From: a gamma proteobacterium endosymbiont of Lamellibrachia anaximandri
GTDB lineage: Bacteria > Pseudomonadota > Gammaproteobacteria > Chromatiales > Chromatiaceae
Direction: 5' to 3'
NCBI GenBank assembly: GCA_016756855.1
Contig: JAESPD010000024.1
Span: forward strand, 1 to 52,112
Length of the DNA: 52,112 nucleotides
A program made the position numbers and the translations under genes. Below are positions 16,323-24,039 of the stretch, in pieces (the first letter of the stretch is position 1; each line of letters begins with the position of its first letter). The notes under the pieces are model-generated. The model was not told the DNA's origin. It was given only the letters and a program-made list of their open reading frames with translations, and did not search any database.

Positions 16323-16556
16323 TCAGAGTCCGACCAGCTCTGCGTGCAGGCCTTGGAACTGGGTGATGCTCAACAGATCCTGACCGCTTACCAGCTTTGG
16401 GTTGTATTCCAGCAGGAAGAGATGAGGGCGACGTTCGTCTACATGTACGGAGACGACTCCATCTCTCTCCCGAAAAGATGTCTGCAACTGGTCGAGCGTT
16501 GCTTTATCAAGATTTTCGTCGACGTGAATGGTGACGTCCGCCAGATTGATGTCCAA
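16323..16556 (-). CDS. Small HMA-fold-like protein without the CxxC metal site
   Basis: The protein has 77 residues. The sequence follows a beta-alpha-beta-beta-alpha-beta pattern: DVTIHVDENL, LDQLQTSFRERDGVVSVHVD, PHLFLLEYNPK, SGQDLLSIT and HAELVGL. It resembles heavy-metal-associated domains and the many metal-free relatives that lack CxxC. No cysteine is present at all, so copper or zinc binding through the classic site is excluded. The start is TTG 16556, chosen because GAGGAG lies about 9 bases upstream and no ATG is available. It lies between an RND adaptor and sqrF on the same strand. A chaperone-like or regulatory partner for SQR is possible but is inference only. Confidence 0.65.
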   Translation of the reverse strand: MDINLADVTIHVDENLDKATLDQLQTSFRERDGVVSVHVDERRPHLFLLEYNPKLVSGQDLLSITQFQGLHAELVGL

Positions 16557-16724
16557 GATATTATCTCCTCAAAATGTGTCCCGATTCTGACATTGAATGG
16601 TCGGATTATGGAACAGGTTGTGGTGCAACAGTGCTGTCTACTTATAAGGATAGCGGAAAATTTGGAGTGATTATCCTAGGGCCTGTTAACACTATGCGGA
16701 TGCCCAGCGTTGGCCCGCAAAAGG

Positions 16725-17786
16725 TTACTCTACCGGGGTAACCCGCTTGCCATCGCGCAGTCCAAGAATGCCTTTGCTGATGATGGCGTCGCCGACTTTG
16801 AGTCCTGTGACGATCTCGACCCTGCTGGCAATATGGCTGCCGCTGGTCACTGTGGTGCGCAGGGCTTTGCTGTTTCCATCAAGGAGGTAGACATACTCTC
16901 CCGCATTATCCCGTTGCAGAGCCTTGAAAGGCACCATCAGGCGCTGTTTTTGCGCGGTTTCCAGGCTTACGCGACAGAGTTGGCCGGGACGCGCGGCCCG
17001 AGGTATGGGATCCAGCACCACCTCAATGATGCCCATGCGGGTGTTGATGTCCAGTTCCGGATGGATGCGTTTTACCTTGCCGGAAAACCGCTTGGAGCCG
17101 AGGCCATCTATGCCTACCAGGACGGGATCACCCAGGCTGAGATTGGGCAGCAGCAGGTCGGATACAGGTATCTCGATGATGAGTGATTCAGGATCGATCA
17201 GTGTCAAGAGATGGGTATGGCGGGGTACCACATCGCCGGGTTCCACCAGGCGCTGACTGATAACGCCGCTGAAGGGGGCCTTTATCTGTGTGTAGGCCAG
17301 CCGGGTTTCCAGAAGCTTTTGCTCTGCCATCGAGACTTCAACTTCGGTCCTGGCGCGAGCCAGTTCATCTTCTGAGGTGGCTTTATGTCTGGCCAGATCC
17401 TCGATTCGTTTTAGATTGAGTCTGGACTGACGGGTAGTGGCTGCTGCCTTCTGCAGTTCGGCTTCGAGCAGGTCGCTCTCCAGGCGGGCCAGTAGTCGGC
17501 CGGCTTTTATCCTGTCTCCCTCATAAAAAGGCAATTCGGTGATGCGCCCCTCTTCCTGGCTGAAGATGCGCACCTTTTGACGGGCGCGCAGAGTGCCGGT
17601 GAGTTCATGTTTGAGTCCGACTGCACGAGGGGTCAGGGTTTCGGTCACCACCAGATGTTTGGCGGCGGGGCGGGTCTTTTTGCCGGCGTCACTTTTTTTT
17701 GCGCTGCCGCTCGGCTCCGTGCAGGCAAAAAGGCTGATGGTAAACAGCAGTGTCGATACTAGCCTGAAAAGATACCTGGCACGCAT
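16725..17786 (-). CDS. RND efflux periplasmic adaptor (HlyD/AcrA family), lipoprotein
   Basis: The 353-residue protein has a lipoprotein signal with lipobox LFAC at Cys22, so it should be anchored to the inner membrane as in AcrA. A biotinyl-lipoyl-like half (LKHELTGTLRARQKVRIFSQEEGRI) leads into an alpha-hairpin (about 110-175: LLEAELQKAAATTRQSRLNLKRIEDLARH). The second lipoyl half (IKAPFSGVISQRLVEPGDVV) and beta-barrel / membrane-proximal domains follow. Such adaptors link an RND pump to an outer-membrane channel. No pump is adjacent; the nearest is at 10301-13420 on the opposite strand. It is 17 bp downstream of the S24-like gene on the same strand. Confidence 0.88.
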   Translation of the reverse strand: MRARYLFRLVSTLLFTISLFACTEPSGSAKKSDAGKKTRPAAKHLVVTETLTPRAVGLKHELTGTLRARQKVRIFSQEEGRITELPFYEGDRIKAGRLLARLESDLLEAELQKAAATTRQSRLNLKRIEDLARHKATSEDELARARTEVEVSMAEQKLLETRLAYTQIKAPFSGVISQRLVEPGDVVPRHTHLLTLIDPESLIIEIPVSDLLLPNLSLGDPVLVGIDGLGSKRFSGKVKRIHPELDINTRMGIIEVVLDPIPRAARPGQLCRVSLETAQKQRLMVPFKALQRDNAGEYVYLLDGNSKALRTTVTSGSHIASRVEIVTGLKVGDAIISKGILGLRDGKRVTPVE

Positions 17787-17802
17787 GAGTGGTTAACAGG
17801 TC

Positions 17803-18159
17803 CTACTTCAGGCTGGTGACTGGTGGTGTGCCACCGTTGGGAACGTATGGAGAGTAGTGTTTGATGTCGCGCTTGACGTTACGCTGCACGATTACGCCGA
17901 GGATCTTGAAACGCTTACCTGTGAGATCGATGGCTGGGTATCCGGCCTTGAGAGCCTGCAGCCGTTTCTTTCCGTCTCCTTCCGAGATGTATTGGCGGAA
18001 CCAGCGCTCCCCATCCACCTCGGCCACGATATAGGCACCGGTGGCACAGACTTCGGCCGGTTCGATGACGATGACGCACTTGGCGGGAAATTCCGGCTCC
18101 ATGCTGTCGTCCAGTACCTGGAGGGGGTAAAGCTCGTTATAACTACACTCGTTGCTCAT
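17803..18159 (-). CDS. S24/LexA-like peptidase-domain protein without HTH
   Basis: The protein has 118 residues. The region LQVLDDSMEPEF (about 13-24) matches the nucleophile box of S24 peptidases (LexA, UmuD, phage repressors; Ser19). The usual catalytic Lys region reads GERWFRQYISEG, with Arg-Gln and no clear Lys, so self-cleavage is doubtful. There is no DNA-binding domain. Related solitary S24-domain proteins in sulfur oxidisers are of unknown role; a LexA-type SOS regulator is unlikely. The start at ATG 18159 is the first in frame. The RND-adaptor gene follows after 16 bp, so a shared transcript is probable. Confidence 0.7.
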   Translation of the reverse strand: MSNECSYNELYPLQVLDDSMEPEFPAKCVIVIEPAEVCATGAYIVAEVDGERWFRQYISEGDGKKRLQALKAGYPAIDLTGKRFKILGVIVQRNVKRDIKHYSPYVPNGGTPPVTSLK

Positions 18160-18201
18160 GATCTGTCTGTGTCAATCTGCTTGGTTAACCAGTGTCCAAT
18201 C

Positions 18202-18312
18202 GGAAACCCGTATCTAACCACGAAGCGCACGAAGTACACGAAGAAAATTTATTGTTAGTCAATCTGTTACCTTCGTGATCTTCGTGCTCTTTGTGGTGAA
18301 AACAGTGTTTCC
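18202..18312. repeat. Intergenic inverted-repeat element (CACGAAG type)
   Basis: The left half carries CCACGAAGCGCACGAAGTAC and the right half the inverted CTTCGTGATCTTCGTGCTC followed by TTTGTGGT. The outer boundaries GGAAAC (18202-18207) and GTTTCC (18307-18312) are also inverted. The element fills most of the divergent gap between the S24-like and ABC-exporter genes. Similar CACGAAG-repeat elements are widespread in bacterial genomes. It could form a long hairpin, but no mobility gene is inside. Confidence 0.65.
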
Positions 18313-18451
18313 GGACGGGCGCAAACTATAAAGTGGTCTGCAGATTAAACCCTGGAATTGCCCGGTTTTATCCACAGAAATATTAGAGAAATCTGCGTTT
18401 CTATCGGAGTTTCCGATAAAATCCAGTTTTTCACACTGACCACATTCTAGC

Positions 18452-20239
18452 ATGTCCCACTATATTCAATCCCAAAACCGGGTTCACAAGGATAGACGAG
18501 ATTTTTACAACCTTCGCAATATGCTGCCCTTCCTATGGGAGTATCGTGGGCGGGCACTGTTTGCACTGGGTTGCCTGGTAGTCGCAAAGCTGGCCAATGT
18601 GGGCATTCCTCTTGTGTTGAAAGAGATTGTCGACCTCCTGGAAAAGGGCGACAAGTTGCTGTTGGTTTTGCCCCTCTCACTGCTACTGGGCTACGGTGCC
18701 CTGCGCCTCAGCAGTTCGCTTTTCAATGAGCTGCGGGATGCAGTTTTCGCGCGGGTGCGTTATCGCGCCATGCGGCGTCTATCCAACCGGGTGCTGAACC
18801 ACCTGCACGATCTATCCCTGCGCTTCCATCTGGAGCGCCAGACCGGGGCTATCAGCCGCGACCTCGAACGGGGTACCCGTTCGGTCAGCTCCATTCTCAA
18901 CTACATGGTCTTCAGCATCCTGCCGATGCTGGTGGAGTTCAGCCTGGTGGCGGTGGTACTGCTGACCCAGTACGACATCGTCTTCACGCTGGTTACCTTT
19001 GGCACCGTGGCGGTCTACATCGGTTTCACTCTGGCGATAACGGAGTGGCGCATGGAGTACCGTCATGCGATGAATAAGCTGGATTCGCAGGCCAATAACC
19101 AGGCCTTCGACAGTCTCATCAACTATGAGACGGTCAAATATTTCGGCAATGAACGCTTGGAACTGGAGCGTTTCGACGGCACCCTCTCTCAGTGGGAGGA
19201 AAATGCAGTCAAGAGCCAGACCTCCATGTCTCTGCTCAATTTTGGTCAGGGTGGGATAATCGCCATCGGTGTCACCACAATCATGATCTTTGCCACCGAT
19301 GGGGTGGTGAAGGGCGAGATGTCTATCGGCGACCTGGTACTGGTCAATGCCTTTATGCTGCAGCTCTTCATTCCCTTGAACTTTCTCGGCATAGTCTATC
19401 GCCAGATCAAATACTCTCTGGCGGATATGGATCTAATCTTCAAACTGCTGAAGCAGGAGCCGGAGATCACCGATGCCCCGGATGCACAACCCCTGGTGCT
19501 GCGGGAGGGGGAGGTTCGCTTCGAGTTTGTGGATTTCTCCTACCAGAAAGAGCGAGTGATCCTGCATGACGTGGATTTCACCATCCGGCCTGGTGAAAAG
19601 GTGGCTGTGGTGGGACACAGCGGGGCGGGCAAGTCGACCCTTTCCCGACTGTTGTTCCGTTTCTACGATGTCACCAGCGGCCGGGTGCTGCTGGATGGGC
19701 AGGATGTTCGGTCAGTGACCCGGGACAGCTTGCGGGCGGTGATCGGCATCGTGCCCCAGGATACCGTGCTGTTCAACGAATCGATCCTCTACAATCTCTC
19801 CTATGGTCGGCCGGATGCCAGCCGGGACGAGATCGAAGCCGCCGCGCGTATCGCCCATATTGCAGATTTCATCGATTCGCTGCCGGACGGATATGAGACG
19901 GTGGTGGGGGAGCGGGGACTCAAGCTCTCCGGTGGCGAGAAGCAGCGCATCGCCATCGCCCGGGCGATGCTCAAGCGGCCGCGCATCCTGGTCTTCGACG
20001 AGGCCACATCCTCTCTGGATACCAAGACCGAGCAGGCGATTCAAGAGACCCTGAAAGAGGTGGCGAAGGATCACACGACCCTGGTCATCGCTCATCGTCT
20101 CTCCACGGTGGTGGACGCGGATCGTATCCTGGTGATGGAGCAGGGCAGTATCGTGGAACAGGGTACTCATCGGGAGTTGTTGGAGATGAATGGCCGTTAC
20201 CGGCAGATGTGGCTGTTGCAGCAGGAAGAGCGGGAGTGA
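18452..20239 (+). CDS. Atm1/ABCB7-type ABC exporter (fused permease and ATPase)
   Basis: The 595-residue half-transporter has six membrane segments in residues 30-330 and an ATP-binding domain in 350-590. Walker A is GHSGAGKST, the ABC signature LSGGEKQRIAIARA, Walker B ILVFDEATSSLD and the switch His is in IAHRLST. The permease motif LINYETVKYFGNE is characteristic of Atm1/HMT1 exporters, which move glutathione-linked sulfur or metal species, in bacteria often linked to metal tolerance and Fe-S or polysulfide handling. Substrate choice cannot be read here, though GSH-persulfide export would fit a sulfide-oxidising host. It is followed after 34 bp by cca. Confidence 0.9.
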   Translation: MSHYIQSQNRVHKDRRDFYNLRNMLPFLWEYRGRALFALGCLVVAKLANVGIPLVLKEIVDLLEKGDKLLLVLPLSLLLGYGALRLSSSLFNELRDAVFARVRYRAMRRLSNRVLNHLHDLSLRFHLERQTGAISRDLERGTRSVSSILNYMVFSILPMLVEFSLVAVVLLTQYDIVFTLVTFGTVAVYIGFTLAITEWRMEYRHAMNKLDSQANNQAFDSLINYETVKYFGNERLELERFDGTLSQWEENAVKSQTSMSLLNFGQGGIIAIGVTTIMIFATDGVVKGEMSIGDLVLVNAFMLQLFIPLNFLGIVYRQIKYSLADMDLIFKLLKQEPEITDAPDAQPLVLREGEVRFEFVDFSYQKERVILHDVDFTIRPGEKVAVVGHSGAGKSTLSRLLFRFYDVTSGRVLLDGQDVRSVTRDSLRAVIGIVPQDTVLFNESILYNLSYGRPDASRDEIEAAARIAHIADFIDSLPDGYETVVGERGLKLSGGEKQRIAIARAMLKRPRILVFDEATSSLDTKTEQAIQETLKEVAKDHTTLVIAHRLSTVVDADRILVMEQGSIVEQGTHRELLEMNGRYRQMWLLQQEERE

Positions 20240-20273
20240 TCGGCTGAAATATTTGAATTTGAGAACGCGATCA

Positions 20274-21437
20274 ATGACTGAATTTGCTGAAATTTCTGAC
20301 GCCAAGGTCTATCTTGTCGGTGGCGCGGTGCGGGACCGGCTGTTGGGATTACCTGTGTATGATCGTGACTGGGTGGTGGTAGGCGCCACGGCCCAGCAGA
20401 TGGTTGACGCAGGGTACCAGTCGATGCCGGGAGACTTTCCGGTCTTTCTTCATCCGGAGAGCGGGGATGAATATGCCCTGGCGCGTACAGAGGTTAAAAC
20501 CGGTCCCGGCTATCATGGTTTTGAAGTGGACGCGGGGCCGGACATTACCTTGGAGCAGGATCTGCTGCGGCGTGACCTGACCATCAATGCGCTGGCCGAG
20601 GATGCCGACGGCAACATCATCGATCTTTGTCACGGACGTGACGATCTTGATGAAGGTTTGTTGCGGCATATAACCCCCGCTTTTACCGAAGACCCCGTCC
20701 GCCTGTTGCGGATTGCCCGTTTCACCGCAAAACTTGGGCAATGGGGATTTCGGGTTGCTCATGGCACTCACGACCTGATGAAGAAAATGGCCGTCTCAGA
20801 TGACCTGCTCAATCTAAAATCTGAGCGGGTTTGGCGGGAGATGAAGAAGGCCCTCGCCCAGCCTCAGCCCTGGCGTTTTTTTGAGGTGCTGCATCAATGT
20901 GGGGCGTTGCAGTGCCTGCTCCCCATTTTGGGAGAGACGATGGGAGATGCGACTGCTCATGGTCAATCTTCCTTCAAAGCGGCAATGGCGCCTCTGCACC
21001 GGGCGGTGGATTTGACCGAAGATCTCAGAGTGCGCTTCGTTGCTGTGATGTTCGCCGGGGCGGCGCGAACCGGTGAGATGGCTGAATTCTCCCGACAGTT
21101 ACCCGTTGAGCGGGAGTTTTCGGATCTGCTTGGGTGGGTGCTGACTCACGGGATTGAACTCGATGCCGAAACACCAGCGGAAAACCTGCTGCGTATTGTT
21201 GCCAGGCTGAAACCTGTGCAGCAGCCTGAGCGATTTCGGGCTTTTGAGCAGAGCTGCCACGCCCTTTGGCCCGATAAGGTGAAGGCGGCATGGCCTCGCC
21301 TGGAGCTTGCACAACAGGTGGTTTCATCGGTTGACGTACAGGCGTTGCGCCGTACAGGCCTCGAAGGGGCAGCTCTGGGTGATGCCTTGCAGCATGCGAG
21401 GGTTGAAATGTTGCGGCAACGGTTGCAGGACTTGTGA
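20274..21437 (+). CDS. cca: CCA tRNA nucleotidyltransferase
   Basis: The protein has 387 residues from ATG 20274. Class II nucleotidyltransferase motifs are present: VYLVGGAVRDRLLGL, YDRDWVVVGAT, the EDLLRRDLTINALA element with catalytic acidic residues nearby, and DPVRLLRIARFTAKL. It adds and repairs the 3' CCA of tRNAs using CTP and ATP. The C-terminal HD-type phosphohydrolase domain of many gammaproteobacterial Cca proteins is degenerate here: the metal-binding H...HD...GK pattern is reduced to HGQSSFKAAM and VAVMFAGAAR. Phosphatase activity should therefore be absent. The longer in-frame extension (from 20190) overlaps the ABC exporter and is not used. Confidence 0.92.
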   Translation: MTEFAEISDAKVYLVGGAVRDRLLGLPVYDRDWVVVGATAQQMVDAGYQSMPGDFPVFLHPESGDEYALARTEVKTGPGYHGFEVDAGPDITLEQDLLRRDLTINALAEDADGNIIDLCHGRDDLDEGLLRHITPAFTEDPVRLLRIARFTAKLGQWGFRVAHGTHDLMKKMAVSDDLLNLKSERVWREMKKALAQPQPWRFFEVLHQCGALQCLLPILGETMGDATAHGQSSFKAAMAPLHRAVDLTEDLRVRFVAVMFAGAARTGEMAEFSRQLPVEREFSDLLGWVLTHGIELDAETPAENLLRIVARLKPVQQPERFRAFEQSCHALWPDKVKAAWPRLELAQQVVSSVDVQALRRTGLEGAALGDALQHARVEMLRQRLQDL

Positions 21438-21526
21438 AGCCAGAGACGATTCAGCTTCCCTTTGATCAGCCGAGTGCCATCAATCCTGAAAATATGGTTG
21501 ATGTAGGCCTTGAGCAGCAGTTATGA
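21434..21526 (+). CDS. Possible 30-residue coupled ORF between cca and narX-like gene
   Basis: A GTG at 21434 overlaps the cca stop (GTGA) and opens a 30-codon frame ending TGA 21524-21526, which overlaps an in-frame ATG of the next gene (ATGA). The predicted peptide contains KPETIQLPFDQPSAINPE. The double overlap resembles translational coupling, but 30 codons are easily open by chance and I know no family. Treat as tentative. Confidence 0.2.
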   Translation: MKPETIQLPFDQPSAINPENMVDVGLEQQL

Positions 21527-21591
21527 CTTTTTTACTATTTCTACCGGCTGCCAATTCACATCGCCTATGCTGCGGGTTAGAGTGCCCGATT

Positions 21592-23268
21592 ATGAACCCA
21601 GATTCAGAACAGACTGTTTCCATTGATCCCACCCCGTCGAAGGATGCCGGGGAACCATCGGCACCAGCAGTGCAGACGGGCGGATCATGGGCAGGTTATG
21701 CGGGTCGCTGGCCGAGCCTGCAGATCCTTCTGACCGGCCATTTGCTCCTGCCTATAGGTCTGCTGGGTGTGAGTATCCTTATCAGCCTGGTGCTCGTGGT
21801 ATTACTTTATGCGGGGATCGGTGCTGCGGAAACGATGCAGCGCTTGTTACTGGTAAGCATCGTCTTTGCTGGTTTGACGATGTTGGTGGGAATGGCGAGA
21901 TTGCGCAGTCAGCTGCTCCGTCCACTGGCGACGCTGGAGGATACTGTGACCCAGGTCTGTGAAGGTGAACCCGTGGTAACCCAGACCCCGAAACAGAGTG
22001 GTGTGCTCTCTGCGATGGCCAGAGGTATCGACAGCCTGAGTGAGGAGTTGACTGATATCTATGAGGATATGGAGGTGCGGGTCGCCCGTCAGAGTTCCAA
22101 GCTGGCGCAGAAGACCACCTCTCTGCGGCTGCTCTATGACGTGGCTACTGGTATCAACCAGTCGGAAAACCTGGACGAACTGCTGTTGGACTATCTGCGG
22201 GTGCTCAAGCAGATGCTGAACGGCCGCTCTGCCAGCGTCCATCTGGTAATGCCGGACGGGCGGGTGCGGGTGGTGGGGAGCATCGATCTCGATAACCGCC
22301 TCTATCGTGAGCGGGAGATGCTGCCGGTGAAGCTGTGCCACTGCGGCATCACCCTGCTGCCTGGTAACTGCCTCTGCGATCACGATGCGGTGGAGTGCTC
22401 GCGGGCCAATGGCCGCAGGATGTTTGGCAAGGATGAGATCGAGCGGGTGACGGTCTCACTCTGGCACCACGGGGATGTGCTGGGTTTCTACCATATCTAT
22501 GTGGACAAGCCGGGCATCTACAGTGGACGGGAGGATGTGCTCGACATCCTCAATACCATCGGCAGCCACCTTGGCATGGCGGTGGCCAAGCAGCGCTCGG
22601 ACAGGGAGGCGCGGCGGCTCTCTATCGTCAAGGAGCGCACCGCCCTGGCCCATGAGCTGCACGACTCCCTGGCCCAGACCCTGGCGAGTCTGCGATTCCA
22701 GGTGCGTATGTTGGAGGAGACCCTGGAGAAACCCGATCAATACCCGGAGGCACAACAGGAGACCCAGCGCATCCGCCACGGTCTCGATGAGGCGCATCTG
22801 GAGTTGCGGGAGTTGATCAACAGTTTTCGCGCCCCGGTGGATCGGCGGGGACTGCGGGCGGCGTTGGAGAAGCAGGTTGAACGTTTTCAGCAGGAGACCG
22901 GCGCCCGCGCGGTGTTTCAGTCCGATTGCCGGGAGGTAAAAATGAACAGCAGCCAGGAGTTACAGACCCTGCGTATCGTGCAGGAGTCGCTGGCCAATAT
23001 CCGCAAGCACGCAAAGGCGCATACTGTGCGGGTACTGTTGCGTTGTCGTGGAGGAGGGAGCTACCTCTTGCTGGTCGAGGACGATGGAATTGGTTTTGAA
23101 GGGGCTGCGCCGGAAGGTAATCCAGGTGAGCACATTGGTCTCTCCATCATGGAGGAACGGGCGCGCCGGATAGGGGGTAAATTGAGTATCGAAAGTGAAC
23201 CGGGAGAGGGTACGCGGGTGGAGTTGAGAATCCGCCAGGCCGATCTCAAGACCGATGGCGGGAGGTAG
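21592..23268 (+). CDS. narX: NarX-like sensor histidine kinase (HisKA_3 type)
   Basis: The protein has 558 residues. Start ATG 21592 is preferred; ATG 21523 would add 23 residues of odd composition. Two membrane segments (about 45-68 and 80-97) are separated by only a short loop, so the periplasmic nitrate sensor of classical NarX is missing. A HAMP-like linker and coiled coil lead to a GAF-like module with a cysteine cluster CHCGITLLPGNCLCDHDAVE, similar to the central Cys module of NarX. The kinase part has ALAHELHDSLAQTLASL (phospho-His in HELHDS) and ATPase motifs ANIRKHAKA and VEDDGIGF. The narL-like gene starts 4 bp downstream. The signal sensed may be redox state or nitric oxide rather than nitrate. 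Confidence 0.85.
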   Translation: MNPDSEQTVSIDPTPSKDAGEPSAPAVQTGGSWAGYAGRWPSLQILLTGHLLLPIGLLGVSILISLVLVVLLYAGIGAAETMQRLLLVSIVFAGLTMLVGMARLRSQLLRPLATLEDTVTQVCEGEPVVTQTPKQSGVLSAMARGIDSLSEELTDIYEDMEVRVARQSSKLAQKTTSLRLLYDVATGINQSENLDELLLDYLRVLKQMLNGRSASVHLVMPDGRVRVVGSIDLDNRLYREREMLPVKLCHCGITLLPGNCLCDHDAVECSRANGRRMFGKDEIERVTVSLWHHGDVLGFYHIYVDKPGIYSGREDVLDILNTIGSHLGMAVAKQRSDREARRLSIVKERTALAHELHDSLAQTLASLRFQVRMLEETLEKPDQYPEAQQETQRIRHGLDEAHLELRELINSFRAPVDRRGLRAALEKQVERFQQETGARAVFQSDCREVKMNSSQELQTLRIVQESLANIRKHAKAHTVRVLLRCRGGGSYLLLVEDDGIGFEGAAPEGNPGEHIGLSIMEERARRIGGKLSIESEPGEGTRVELRIRQADLKTDGGR

Positions 23269-23271
23269 TTT

Positions 23272-23937
23272 ATGCGGGTAATGTTGATTGACGATCATGC
23301 CCTGTTTCGAATCGGTCTGCAGGAGCTGCTGACGCGCAGGGGTATCGAAGTGAGCGCCGTTGGTGACTGTGTGCAGGGGATAGATCTGGTGGAGCAGCAG
23401 CAGCCCGATGTAGTGTTGCTGGATATGCGAATGCCCGACATGACCGGGATAGAGGTGTTGCTGCAGTTGCGAAAAAATGAGCAGCAGATGCCGATTATCA
23501 TGCTCACCACCAGTCGCGAGGAGAAGGATGTCATCGATTCGCTGCAGAACGGTGCACAAGGCTATCTGCTCAAAGACATGGAACCCGATGAACTCATCGA
23601 TGCCCTGAAGGAGATTGTGCAGGGAAACACCGTGGTGGCCAAGGAGTTGACAGGCATTCTGGCCAAGGCGGTGCAGGGTGAGAGCCGTGGACTGGAGAAA
23701 CATCCATCAACGTTGGACGACCTGACGCCGCGGGAACGGGAGATCCTCTGCCATCTGGCGGATGGTCAGAGCAACAAGGTTATCGCACGTCATCTCGGCA
23801 TTTCCGACGGCACCGTAAAACTGCACGTCAAGGCGATCCTGCGCAAACTGGATGTTCACTCCAGGGTCGAGGCGGCGGTGATTGCGGTGGAGCAGAATCT
23901 ATGTATGCGAAACGGCTCCCAGTCCGGAAGCCTATAA
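23272..23937 (+). CDS. narL: NarL-family response regulator
   Basis: The protein has 221 residues. The receiver domain has acidic residues in MLIDDHALFR, phospho-acceptor Asp in VVLLDMRMPD, Thr in MLTTSRE and Lys in YLLKDMEP. The C-terminal LuxR-type helix-turn-helix (about 150-215) reads LTPREREILCHLADGQSNKV...HLGISDGTVKLHVKAILRKL. It is the partner of the kinase ending at 23268, and its ribosome-binding site (GGGAGG) lies inside the last codons of that gene. Members control anaerobic nitrate or nitrite respiration; the targets here are not visible. The convergent cysG gene follows. Confidence 0.92.
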   Translation: MRVMLIDDHALFRIGLQELLTRRGIEVSAVGDCVQGIDLVEQQQPDVVLLDMRMPDMTGIEVLLQLRKNEQQMPIIMLTTSREEKDVIDSLQNGAQGYLLKDMEPDELIDALKEIVQGNTVVAKELTGILAKAVQGESRGLEKHPSTLDDLTPREREILCHLADGQSNKVIARHLGISDGTVKLHVKAILRKLDVHSRVEAAVIAVEQNLCMRNGSQSGSL

Positions 23938-24039
23938 TTCACCTTCGGTGTCTGTCGGATTTAACACTGTTTGACTGCTGTTGGAGGTGGATGAGTACTG
24001 CTTCTCCGACCTCTCAGGTTCGACCCCACAGGCGCTAAA

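Noticed and set aside
17803-18159. LexA or phage repressor
   Set aside because: No DNA-binding domain and no prophage genes around it.
18202-18312. CRISPR-like repetition (CACGAAG units)
   Set aside because: Units are short, uneven and inverted between halves, with no regular spacers or cas genes.
22960-23703. 247-codon minus-strand ORF opposite narX/narL
   Set aside because: His/Gln-rich shadow; both plus-strand genes show full family motifs.
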